This document shows positions 1 through 11,304 of a DNA stretch of 64,000 nt, in pieces. How positions within the stretch are numbered: the first letter of the stretch is position 1; every line of letters begins with the position of its first letter. Location: assembly GCA_033030425.1 (NCBI GenBank), contig JAUFSD010000014.1:744001-808000 (forward strand). The letters are read 5' to 3'. This stretch comes from Verpa conica (taxonomy: Eukaryota > Ascomycota > Pezizomycetes > Pezizales > Morchellaceae). The notes below the pieces were generated by a model that saw only the letters and a list, made by a program, of their open reading frames with translations, searched no databases and was not told the origin of the DNA. The translations under genes were made by a program, and so were the position numbers.

Positions 1-2
1 TC

Positions 3-891
3 GATGGAAGAGATCAGGAACAGATGCGAAGCAATACCAGCACGAGTACTTTGGGAAAGGTGGTCCCAAAAGACCCCCAGATAGGGAATGATAAGAATGT
101 ATCAGGTGGTTAGTCGCATGCCTAATAGTTAATTTTTATCCTAGTTTGATAGTGAAGAATCCAAAGAAGCTAATAAACGATTATGTTTAGACACATGGTC
201 ATATAGCTCTGCAACTACCATTTTTCATAATACTACACATGAAGATGTGAAGGCTGTAGGACAGCCGTGCCGGAAAAACACAGCAGACACGTATGGGGAG
301 CATCAAATACTACCAAGCGTAACCATAAAAGAATTTCTTGCAGGAGCAGCAAGCGCCATGGCCAGCGGCAGATCCGAAACAATTCTAAGCCTAGGGACGC
401 AGAGAGGACATAGAGAAGGCGATAAAAACCCTACCCTACTAGCCCAAAAAGAGATTACAACACTAGTGGAAAAATTCATATCAAGTGGTTGGGAGAAATA
501 CACTACACTACAGCAATTACCCCAACACGAGCACGGGGGGACTATTAAATTATTGGAAAACAGGGTGGTCACCGTGGTGAAGGGTAGGAAGGGAGTGGTG
601 ACCTATTTCGTACTGAAAGGCTCAGTTGAAACATTAGTAGAAGCTACGAACGCTATCGCAAGAAGCAAAGATGTGGTAGGAATCACTGTGGAGGATAATC
701 TGGGACAGAAAAATTTCTGTATAACGGCTACAAGCAAGAGGGAACGAGCTACTGTATTGAAAACGGTAGAGCGCTTTGCAGATGCAGCTCGGGTGAAAGC
801 CAGAAGCAAACTAAGACAGATGGGATGTCTAGCTATCTGTATGAATCGTGGCAAGCTTGCGAGTCTTTTTGGAAAAGAGAAAAGGCAGTGA
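3..891 (+). CDS. Hypothetical protein, 5' partial at window edge
   Basis: I do not recognise this protein. I read two exons, 3..98 and 145..891, joined in phase 0 across a 46-bp intron with a GTATCA donor, a CCTAATAG-type branch region and a CCTAG acceptor. The frame is open from the left edge of the window to the TGA/TGA-type stop at 889-891, giving at least 281 residues of C-terminal sequence. The part beyond about base 520 looks the most protein-like: alternating beta-like hydrophobic stretches (for example VVTVVKGRKGVVTYFVL) followed by a basic helical tail ending in KEKRQ. No ATG lies in frame before base 358, which supports the view that the start lies outside the window rather than in the second exon. 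No catalytic motif, signal peptide or membrane segment is visible. It could be a degenerate or lineage-specific gene. Confidence 0.45.
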
Positions 892-2678
892 AAGAGGAAC
901 ACTCATATTTGGTGGGAGAACTTCTAGAGTTTTTTTTTCTATTTTTGTTTAGTTCATTCGTATAAAGCCTTCTAGATATGGATCTCTAGAGTTGATCTCG
1001 TTTTTCCTATTTGTTATATCGTTTTCTACCGCTTCCTATTATAGTATTACGACTAGATACATTTCAAAGATAGAGTTTCTTTTGTATGTTTTTTAAGTTT
1101 CTATTTCTACTGTGGCATTTAATTTAGACTACTGACCCCTTCCCCCGGAGAGAAAAAGGACTACCATTAGATTTAGATTTTAAGACTGTTGAAGGCGCTG
1201 ATCACCAGATGAAAGGCTGACTAGAGAGAGCAATAGAGCGTCCCCCTGCGGCTTGAGGAAATATACGACTAATAATCAAACAATAGTCATAGCAGAGGCG
1301 AAAAAAGCAACGTATAGAGAACCAAGACTTCAAGACGCCAAAGTTACCGAAATATGTGCGTAGAGCTAGTAACCATTTTTTATTCGCCTAACACAAAAGT
1401 TTGTTACATGGTAGAGGCGCAGGGGAGACATAAGGCTGGCTTTTTTACTCCAGGAGAAGAGCGCTGAAGATCAGATTGAGGGTCGCCTCTACGCTATTAG
1501 ATTTTAGGCACCCTATGCACAATCATACTGCTGTTTAGCAAAGGAGTTAAGGAAGCAAGGGGGTTTCCACGACTCGCCATTCCCATATGAGGCTCATTCC
1601 CAACACTTGGACGACAGAATACAATAAAACAGTTAGGGTCAAATCTGGGTCCTTATAATTTACAAAATATATTTATATAATGTATAAATTAGCTATAGAA
1701 ACTCATATTCTCGTATTTTAAGAAAAGTCATTATTACTGACAGGGAACGCGTAAAATACTAATAACGATCAAGTAAAGTTTTAACATTCCAGCCTGCGAC
1801 CCTAGTATAACCTCTAGACTAGGATTGATCTCACGCTCAGGCAGCCAAATGACCACGCTTTTTACCAACCACTCGCAGTTTTAGGCAACTAGCCGTAGTC
1901 ATATATTGTTGGCGATCACAGCGATCCTGAACCCCAGAGGTACCTACTATACTGAGGTTATAGATAACGCTGTTGAAGTGTCGATTTAAGTCAACGGACT
2001 TAATAGTGGGACCAATGATATTAGAGATGAAGCTCTTACATCAAATTGTAAGAGGGTACTGTTCTTAATGATGTTCTTAGTGATCCTTATTATTTAATAT
2101 TATTAGGTTGTTAGTGGGTTGGACAAAAGGAGTCAATGGTACGATTGATAGAACCCGTATTCCCATTGATGGAAATATAGAAAGGGTAAAAGAGGCGTAT
2201 ATCAACTCTCTACTTATTACAGCCCATAAAAACCCTCAAAGTCTCACCTACTCAGGCCTTGGGCTAGTAAGAGTTGCGGCTAGCTATATCGAGTAATGAG
2301 TTATGGCCTGGTAGAATTGTATCACGAGGAGCTAATTGCTACTAGAACTAAGTTCGATTAAGCCAAGCAGGAGATACCATTTAGAGAAATATAGAGATAG
2401 CGTTGGAAACTTTAGACAGCCACTAGGGTATTATATGTATACTATCGGACTGAGACTAGCACATGATCTACGCAACGTGATATAGTACGCTTTTGGGCTT
2501 CTTTAATTGTAAAGGCATAGTACAAAATTTCTAGTAATAAAGTCATATAATAAAATAGATGTGTAGAAGAAAAAGGAGTCTATCACCGTCCCCCATCAAA
2601 ACAATACTAAAATGCAGTTTTTATCTTCTATGCCGATAACCAAACCCCTCCTTCCAATTATATCGTCTGGCTGGCGTT
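892..2678. other. Gene-free AT-rich stretch
   Basis: I see no supportable gene here. The longest open frame (2108-2296) has no family resemblance and no splice partners. The end next to 2678 is the 3' flank of the PDR16-like gene. Confidence 0.5.
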
Positions 2679-4104
2679 TTAATTCTCACTACCCCTCAGT
2701 ACAGTTTCGCTAGTTCCAACCTTAGATCCCAGCTCTTTCCATCTCGCTGTGTACGCAGCACGTCGCTCGCCAGAGATACGGATGATTTCAGGCCAGTATT
2801 TATTGTTGTCGTACTCAAAATCACACGTACCACCGAATTTTTTGTCGAGTTGATCCTCAGGGACGAATTTCTTGAGATCTTCGTTGAAGACGAGTTTTTC
2901 ACGGGTCTAAGAGAGTGATTAGAAACAATACTAGGGAAATTATACATCTGATAGGTAATAAGTGGGGCTTACCAATGGGTCAATAAATGGGTTAATTGCC
3001 TTGAAAAAGAGCGAGACGAACCATGGGACTAGATCATTCTGTATTAGCCACGAGTTAAGGTTTCTCGATTCATCAAGGGAACCTACTGTTAATAATTAAC
3101 GCCCTTCCCAACCTCTCGGGATAGTGCATCTGCAAAATATTCAAGACCTCCCTTCCCTGTCCCACACTTGGGCTTGTGCTACTTGTTGCGCTCTTAAAGT
3201 CGATCAAAAGTGCAAGAGTTTCTTGTCCTGGGCCCATAATATCAACGACCCTCTCGACCATATATACCAACGCTTGTACCTGTCTCGGGCTCTTCTCGGT
3301 GTTTTGTCTTCCTGGATTCAGGTAAATACACGGTCTCGCATCATTGTCGAAGCCCAGTGTATACATCTTCCCTGTCTCCACCTCAGGCGACATCTTATCC
3401 CCGGTGAGACCGCTAACCCCATACTCTCGGCGCCAGACGAGGGTACCCTCCACTCTCTTTTTTGCGTTTTCAACGCTCCATTTAGTGGCACGGAGGTAAC
3501 GTAGAAGACACTCCCGGGTGAGCCACATCTTCTCTTCATCGTTGAGAGGTAAAGTTTCGGCGCCTTTCGCGCTTGAAACGGGAATACTCTCGAGTTCCTC
3601 GGCAAATTTAAGAAGTTCATCATATTTGAGCTGTTGCTCCGGTTTGATAACTTCCGCGGCAGGAGGCACGCACTCGGGTTTGGGGTTAATAAAGGGAGTG
3701 AGTTTCTTATTGGTGCTCTTTTCCTCCTCAGCGAGCTTATCGTTCGGGAGGACTTCTGGGTAAACCTTCAGCTTGGCGGGTGTAGCTGTAGGGGTTTCAG
3801 TAGATTCAGTGGAGACTTCAGTGGTGGCAGCGGGGGGTGCAGTTTCGGCTGCAGGAGCATCTTCAACGGCTGTCGGGGCTGGGGCAGTTTCGGCTGCGGG
3901 AGTCACTCCAGCGTCTGTTGGAGCTGGAGTAGTTTCGGCTGTGGGAGCCTCCTCGACTACTGTCGGGGCTTGAGTAGTTCCAACTACGGGAGTCCCCTCG
4001 ATGGCTACCGGGACTGAAGTAGTTTCAACGACTGGAGCCTTCACTTCGACGGCTGCCTGGGGCACAGGGGCTCCAACAGGGAGGTCTACTACTGGTGTAC
4101 TCAT
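2679..4104 (-). CDS. PDR16: PDR16/SFH-type Sec14 phosphatidylinositol transfer protein
   Basis: Predicted lipid-transfer protein of 433 aa that exchanges phosphatidylinositol and sterol between membranes; the yeast family members Pdr16/Pdr17 act at the cell periphery and lipid droplets and affect azole tolerance. Exons are complement(2679..2906, 2973..3028, 3087..4104), with GTAGGT and GTAAGC donors. The N-terminal third (about residues 1-130) is low-complexity Ala/Pro/Thr/Glu-rich and includes four 15-residue repeats. A CRAL-TRIO N-terminal helix region (LLRYLRATKWSVENAKKRV) is followed by the Sec14 lipid-binding domain, with GFDNDARPCIYLNPGRQNT, LALLIDFKS and HYPERLGRALIINIPWF. The C-terminal GTSETVLRGSE closely fits the end of the Pdr16 family. 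Exons 2 and 3 are needed to complete the lobe; the unspliced frame ends prematurely. Yeast Pdr16 is about 350 aa; the extra length is the N-terminal extension. Residues 1-130 have no assigned role. Confidence 0.88.
3835..4014 (-). repeat. Coding minisatellite, four 45-bp units
   Basis: Residues 31-90 of the PDR16-like protein form four successive 15-residue units beginning V/A-P-x and containing an acidic step (for example APTVVEEAPTAETTP, APTDAGVTPAAETAP). The period is a multiple of three, so unit number can change without a frameshift. Confidence 0.7.
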
Positions 4105-7100
4105 GGTAGGTTGCTGGAAGGCTTTGTGGAATCAATTGAGATCTGTCAAAGTTCAAAGTTAGATGAGTCAAATAGGGGATAAGATAGGCAAGAATTGTAA
4201 GCACACATACGTGAAGAAGTAAAAGTTTCAAGGCTTTGACAGAGGCTACTGTGGGTGATTAACTGGATAGAGCTCAACTCGATGACACTCAGTATGATGG
4301 TAAAGCTGAGAAGGGGAGTGGGTGGTGGGTTGTGAGGGAAGACGTGGTGTTGACCCGATAGATAACCTAATAGATAGCCTTTCCCGGACAACATGCCCAC
4401 CGTCTCTCGTCTTATTTTCGGGCTGCGCGCCTGCCGGGTACATGTATTCGTATTACCTATCCTATGCCCAGGGATTCCCTGCACTTATGCAATCTCCGCT
4501 GTCCCACTCCCGGGGAATCCTCCAATCGCTGAGATCAATTGATGCTAGATAGCCGATCTCGGCCCTTGATTCGGCAGTACAGCTTCATGATCTGTAAAGC
4601 CTCTGCTCCTCCCGAACAAACCCAAGGGGAGTGGAAACCGTGTCGAATATCAACATATACCTCTAACCCGAGTTGGGGCTCTGTCCCGGTGCTGTTTGAG
4701 ATCGGCTCGATTGGGAAATGTGGAACAAAAAATCCTTCTGGGCAGGGGATGAAGCTGTGCCGGATGACAACTTTAATTTGACCGCGAGCCTGCAGCTATC
4801 TTTCGGAAAAACGTGCCGGGCTTATCAAAGGATTATCAGATCATCAGCTGCCAGGTCGAGGTTTAACTACGTGTACACATAAGTTTTTTCAAGTCACGTA
4901 TATTCAATACGAGCGTGTTATTATTCCAGCTATCATTCTTGTAGTCAAACTACATGTATCAACTTCTAGTACCATCTGTAGCCATACCCTCCATAAAGTG
5001 GCCCAGACATCCCACTCTACCCCATAGTCATTAGGATTTTATAGGTATAGGTGTTCTAATACCGCCGCCACACTCCTCTGTACGTATGGCTAGAAATTTA
5101 TATTAAAACAAGCATTTATGTAAGGATTCATATATAGACACTCAGGCGCTTCCCCTTCATCATTAATTCTAAACACTAATAAATGAGACATAACCAACGC
5201 TTTGAATGCGAATATATGTAGGCACTGTATCCTTCTATCCGTTTTCGCTACCTATTCTATGTCTAATTAATATATTAGAGTGTATCATCTTGGTAAGGAC
5301 TATAATCTAGTGTCAAATTACTTCCGCCTGACAGATAAAACCTGAAATTAAATAGGCGGTCTTTTTCTGTAAGGGAGTTTCGGGCACCCCTGAACTCTAT
5401 GACCTTTCGTGACTGATCCCCTTAGAGCTTAGTACGTGCCATAGATATACTTTAGGTCATTAATTTTTGGGTAGGGTTTAGGTATTATTGTAGGAAGCCA
5501 CGGTACCTACATAAGTGTTGCTTATTACCTGATAACTATAGAATCAGCTATCAGCTATCTTATTCTTGAAGAAGTGGGTGGGTATCGCCTACATCTAGCT
5601 AGCTAGTACCTTCAATAAGCAAGAATCTTTTAATAGTTTCCAGCAGACCAGCAGAAACGTCTCACCTACTTCCGAGGACAAGATTAAATATCTGGAATCC
5701 CCCATTTATAATACTCATAATTTAATATATCCCTACTTGGGGTTATATCTATCTAGACCTAATCCTGGAGCCTCTTAATACACTTAGTTTCAAGAAACAC
5801 AGGCAATATCCCTCTTTCACCTGTTGTATTAAGTCGTATATATATCCTGCTATCTAATAAGGGGGATGTCCCCTTTTACGGTAAACGCAGGCATTCCGAT
5901 ATTTATTTATTTGGAATATATAATAAAAGCTCTATAGGAATACGGTCAGGGTCGAAAATCGAGAAAACGTTCTTATAAGAGGGGTGTTCTAACCTAATTA
6001 AATAAGTATAAGTGCAGATATAGGATAAACTGAAACATTAAAATATTTCGAGAATGGTTCATAGCTCCTTGCTTCGAGCCTGGAATAAAACCTCCCCTTA
6101 CATGCAATTTGGATGCGGATGAGTTGGTTTAGGTAAATATGGTTTTTCCTAGGCGGTTCGTGAATGGTCTATGCCTTCGTTTCTATGAATGATTGATACC
6201 AGTGTATGGTTCTACTTTAGGTAGACCAACAAGCAAGGGGTAGAGGTGCCTTTTTACGGAATGAGGCGCAAGGACCATGAAAACATAGGCGAAACCAATT
6301 TCAAGCCTCCTGTCTAGTAAATGGTAACATGAACGCCCAGACTTGAGTGAATCCTGCAGTCAGATTTCCTTAAATGTGTTTATGCCTCTTGTAAATGGTA
6401 TATACTTTGAATTCGGTTCTTCAACGATAACCGAAGCCTAGTGTTAGTTTCCATGGGCTCGGTATATACTCCATGGTCTAAACTTCTGTCTCACTTTTAT
6501 ATTTTCAATGGGGCGATTAGTATAATATTTTGAGGTATAATTTGCCGTGATTCCGGTGTAAATGTTCAATATGGTAAAATAAGGAGCGAGACATAGCTAG
6601 AAATAGCACCAGGATGATCTCTTTTCTCTATTGAAGCCACACTCCGCCAAAAGATCTTCGGGTTGTTTCTAGAGGTTATGACGTTGGGGACCTGAAGTGC
6701 CCCAATCAGGGCACAGCGCCGGAAGCCCAGCCGCACGTGCCAGCCCAAGGATTCCCAGCGCAGATCCGGGCCTTGCCAAACCTGGTCAATGGGCAATCGC
6801 TGGTTCAGGGTCCATCCAGCACCACCAAACACTGGGGAGAGGCCAAAACCACATTCTATTGTGGTAAGCCAGGGGATACATGTATCTTCTGTATCTTCTG
6901 TATCGTCTAGATCCCCTACTATCTCTCAGTCAGATGATTGAAACTTGGTAGATATATATTGGTCTCCTACGGGCGCCGTGTGTTGGATTAGTGCCAAGGA
7001 TTCTGTGTGGCGGCTGAAAATCGCGACATTTAGCTGCCCACTTGCGCTGCCCTCGACGGGCCGCACATTCCATTCAGCTTGAATATAATCGGTAAAGGAA

Positions 7101-7205
7101 AAGACTGGCCTCTGTGCCTACTACATTGTATTTCTCTCCAGCCTCTCCCCCTCCCTCCCCATATCTCATCTACCCCTTCGTCCAAAACCGTCAAGGCAAG
7201 CAGTT
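4105..7205. other. Intergenic region between divergent PDR16 and DUG3
   Basis: This 3.1-kb region holds the 5' flanks of two divergent genes. I find no coding frame with a recognisable domain; the 88-residue frame at 6566-6832 on the minus strand has no support. A pyrimidine-rich tract at about 7120-7160 lies just before the DUG3 start, as is common for fungal core promoters. Confidence 0.45.
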
Positions 7206-8769
7206 ATGTGTAAGTAACACCACATAAGCTCTGAGCTTAAGCTCCCCCCTTGACTGAGTCACGGCTAACTAACCTCACCTATAGGCCGTTTTCTCGTCTA
7301 CAAGGGCTCAAACCCCATACTCCTCTCTGACCTTATCCTAAATCCAACTCACTCAATCTTAACTCAATCCTATGACTGTCGTCTTCGGCTCGATAGGCGT
7401 CCCCACAATGGGGATGGGTTTGGCGTTGGGTACTACACCTCGCCAGAACTGAGCGACGAACCATGCATCTTCACCTCAACCACTCCCGCATGGAACTGCG
7501 TCAACCTTGCAAGGCTCGCGAAAAAGACCATTTCCAGTCTTGTATTCGCACATGTACGCGCTGCTACCACGGGCGCCTTGAGCGAAAGCAATTGTCACCC
7601 ATTTTCCTACGGGAGTTTAATGTTTATGCACAATGGACACCTGGCAAACTTTGGGAGGATTAAGCGCAAACTCGTGAGCAGCATTAAGGACGAGTATTTC
7701 CTTATTGTACAAGGCTCATCCGATAGCGAATGGGCTTTTGCACTTTATCTAGATACTCTTAATTCGCTCGGTGTTGATCCGAAAAACCCACCTACTGCAG
7801 CCGGTTTTGGCCACACACTCCTTCGCCAGGCTATGCTAGGTACCATTCGCCGACTCAATGAGTTCTGGAGTGATATTGGGGTTGATGAGCCAAGTCTTCT
7901 TAACTTTGCTGTGACTGACGGCCATAGCGTGGTTTGTACCCGTTATGTGACCTCACAAACTGAAGAGGCTGCAAGTTTATATTTTTCATCTGGAACTAGG
8001 TTCCATGAATACAAAGAAGGCGGATTTTACCGTATGGAAAGACACGATCGAGGGCAGGATCTAGTTATGGTTGCTAGTGAGCCATTAACCTTTGAGAGAG
8101 GTGACTGGGTTACTGTTCCAACCAATAGTGTTCTGTCGATCAATAAGCAGACAGTCTTGATCCATCCCATCATCGGTATTTAAACCTCCTTACCTCCCCC
8201 CGTTCTCTCTCTTCTTGTTCTCTATCCTCTAGTTCAGTGGTACTAAAGCATCACCTCTAGATCAATACTACCAAGCCAACCCTTCCTTCACTCGCTCTAC
8301 AGCTCTTGCCGAATCCAAAGGCATGGTTGGTCAAGGCCCTGAAGCTGCTCTAAACCGTACTACCACTACAACCACAACCAATAGTATTACCGGGGTCCTT
8401 ACACCAAAAACAAGTGGTACTGTAACACCAACAACTATGCCATCAACGACTCCAGAACTGTCAAAGTTGTCCGTAAAACAAGTAAGAAAACAACCTTCCA
8501 AATTTTTATTTTTCGCAAAAAATCACTGCTAATACACCGAAAAGCAAAATCCTCGTCAGATCTTGACCCAAGTCCCAGTTCAAGAAACGTTATGGCAGGA
8601 GATGGGAGTTGTAGGGCAATTATCGACGATTGTAGCTGTTCTAGGGTTCATTTCATTGGCGGGGCTTTGGTTCTGGGGTGATGTAGATTTCGAGAGGATT
8701 TCACGTGTGTTTAAGTTGTGGATATCGCATCTTGTTTCCCAAACTGCTTCGGGTCTTGGGTTGAAGTGA
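7206..8769 (+). CDS. DUG3: Dug3-type class II glutamine amidotransferase (glutathione degradation)
   Basis: Predicted 446-aa glutaminase-type subunit of the Dug complex, which with Dug2 removes the gamma-glutamyl group from glutathione. Exons: 7206..7209, 7285..8175, 8261..8481, 8545..8769. The protein starts MCRFLVYKGS; Cys2 is the catalytic nucleophile exposed after Met removal in class II amidotransferases. Further family hallmarks are RRPHNGDGFGVGYY, FAHVRAATTGALSE, NCHPF and FMHNGHLANF. Exon 1 carries only four coding bases and its GTAAGT intron splits the Cys2 codon; this model is forced by the family N-terminus. Intron 2 (GTATTT...CTCTAG) restores the conserved HPIIDQYY and RSTALAESKG region. 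After a Thr-rich linker, the last exon adds about 75 residues with one hydrophobic segment (STIVAVLGFISLAGLWFW), not part of the yeast protein as I know it. That last junction is the least certain. Confidence 0.9.
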
Positions 8770-9982
8770 GGACTCTTTGGGTAGGGTTTTTTTTGGCCTG
8801 TTTTGGTGTATTGGTTTTTATTATGTTGTTTAGTACTATGGCGTTCGAGAAAGATATCTATTATAGCCGGAATTTTTGGCCTTATTCATACCAGTCTTTT
8901 GTACTATATTAATTTATTCACAAAAAAAATTCCTAGTCGTTTTTAAAGCGTCAAGTGTAGCCTACTAACACAGGCTGCCACAGACGGCCCTTAATCTTGG
9001 TCCCTCTAAAGAAGCATATATGTTAAATAGATTTTCAGCCTTGTTCTACACGGAAGCTATAGAAGATATACGTGGAGACTGTACTGGGGAAAGACCAACT
9101 TAGAGTACCCAATAATACTATAAGCTTCTAGCCAATGATTGTTAGCTATAAATTACGGGGCTCGCTAACCTTACCCAAGAAACTAGGCTAGACGAACTCT
9201 GGCCATAATGTGTATGCAAAAGAAAGACCTCCACTGTATCAACGCGCACTAATGCTACGATCAATTCCCTACTACAGCATTCAAAGCTCTACAGTACAGG
9301 TGGGGTACAGGGTCATGTACTACTAGTTCACATAACACTCGACTCCTATTGGTTCGTTAAGCCAGGCGTCCCGGTGAATTCAGTTAAGACTTCACTCAGT
9401 AATCTAAAATAAAAATAAAAAAACCTAACCGATTATATATTATTCCAAGTTGGTAATAAGGCTGACCGGGATCCTCACTTTGTTGTTGTAGCCTTACTTA
9501 TATATCAACAAGGCTGAGATATATATATGCGCGGGAAACGGATAAAGTAAGGTTGGGTACTCTACGGTACGTGCATGATTGATGTTACTAGAATGGGTTG
9601 GATCTGCGCGCCGTGGACACAGTGGTATGCGGGCTTTTTTTGTCGATTCCCAGAAACGTCGAGTATTGTAGATTGGTATTCTTAGCCTAAAAATAAATAT
9701 AAATATAAAAAGTAGGGTAGAGAGGTTACACTTGTGAATCAGAATTCTGAGCGTGTAAGTTATCTGCTTGTAGAAAGCTCTGGTAGTAATATGCAAGAGT
9801 GGATGTGATATCTTATTCGCCTGTTTTTGGGGGGGTGGCTTTTTTCTAGAGGGTCGATCTAGCTCTAGAACATACTTACAGAGCGTCCTTGTTGTGCGTC
9901 TAGGACCTTGGGTATGAGTCAAGTAGGAATAGTCATCTGGCTAGGCTGTTTCTCATGTTTTCTTAGCTTTACACTGTTATAC

Positions 9983-10120
9983 GGGGAAAGAAATAAGTGC
10001 CCGAAAATGCAAGTCCCAGGCAAGGGTGTTTTTATTGGATATGGCAGCCCCTATGCATTAAAATGTAGCTTCGGTTGGCGAATATAAAATTTACATTTTC
10101 GCGTACTTATTTCTTGCTCC
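9983..10120. mobile_element. 138-bp MITE, copy A
   Basis: Terminal inverted repeats of about 27 bp: the left end GGGGAAAGAAATAAG continues into TGCCCGAAAATG, and the right end reads, on the other strand, GGAGCAAGAAATAAG then TACGCGAAAATG. The whole unit aligns without length change to 24483-24620, with most differences being transitions. It carries no open frame and would need a transposase supplied elsewhere. No clear target-site duplication is visible at this copy. Confidence 0.8.
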
Positions 10121-10322
10121 AAGTACTAGTCGGCATTAATCCTGAATTTCTACCTGTAATTCAATAGAATATTAAGCTCCACAAGTAGGCCCAATACTCG
10201 GGAGGCAAGTACGCAAAGGCGCAAGTCTCAAGTAAGAGGACCTTGTTGGTGAGAATAAAACCTGAATTCTCGGATCCTCCCTGTCCCGAGTAGAAAGGGC
10301 CCCTTCTGTATAGAGCCTAGCT

Positions 10323-10339
10323 CGAGTGATGACATATGA
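10323..10339 (+). other. 17-bp dispersed motif, copy 1
   Basis: CGAGTGATGACATATGA. It lies about 1 kb upstream of the P450 start codon. Confidence 0.7.
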
Positions 10340-11304
10340 AGTCGTGAATACCCTGACTAAGACCTAGATGAAGCTTAGATGTAATGACCTGCCACTGGGT
10401 CTAGCTATGTAGGTACCCGGACTTAAAATGTAAGACACAAGTATTATGCAGGCACGGTACCCTAAAAGTCGAGAATAGGAAGTAATCATATAAAGGGTAA
10501 GCCCGTTTTTTTCTTCAGGACTTTTTGGTTCAACGCAGTATCCATCACATTACTAACAAGGTCCCCCACCGTGGGGTTCACCCCTTAATTTCGGCTGTGA
10601 GGTAACGAAACATAAGTCTATAGATGTCGATGCCAAGAATTAGAAGCATCAGGGTAGTTTTGTATGAGAGATAGCAAGAGGCAGTATATGAGATAGGTTT
10701 ATTTTATGGGGTGGAAATAGTCTAGCAAGGCAACCCTGGGCAGCAAGGATCGGATATGAAAGGGTCCGAGATAGCGAGGTGCGGTTATCTTAAGGCGTAT
10801 ATTCGTATCTAGATTTACCGGTACTATGCGATTACGAGGGCACGACTAACGTGAATAGGGGGAATTAAAGTTCCGCCAGTGATGAGTGTCAAAACAATCG
10901 TTCGTGGGCTGCCATTGTAGTCGCACCAACACACAAAAGAGCCCCGCACGTTTCTCCCGCCGCCCCCTGCTCAGAAGTGCACGCTCAAGAGGGAGAAGTA
11001 CATAAGCTTTATAATAGAACGTTTACAACTGGATATCACATGCCTGGTAAAGTAGAGGCGTGGCCTACAGGGTAAGTGTTATAGCCAACGTTTCCTTAAG
11101 ATCCACTCGGCCGGGCCTGTCTTTTCTTGTCGTCGTCTTTGCTGACCTTGCGGCGCCGCTAGTAGGACCCGTTTTTCCGTGGTCGCGTTAATCCCGTTAC
11201 GCTAGGGGGTGGGAATAACTATAAATTGGTTGACTCCCTCAAACGGGGAGACATCTTTCTTACCTTTTTGTGAAGGTACCTATCTACAATTCATTACAAT
11301 AACT

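Larger units (their letters stand above)
8770..11304. other. Gene-free region with one 138-bp MITE
   Basis: No coding frame is convincing; the 142-residue minus-strand frame at 9494-9922 is low-complexity and lacks an ATG. The region contains a miniature inverted-repeat element (9983-10120) and one copy of the 17-bp dispersed motif (10323-10339). The last few hundred bases are the 5' flank of the P450 gene. Confidence 0.5.

Noticed and set aside
2108..2296. Short plus-strand frame
   Set aside because: No domain, alternative start only, in AT-rich spacer.
9494..9922. 142-residue minus-strand frame
   Set aside because: Composition is low-complexity, there is no ATG start and no family match; it overlaps AT-rich spacer.
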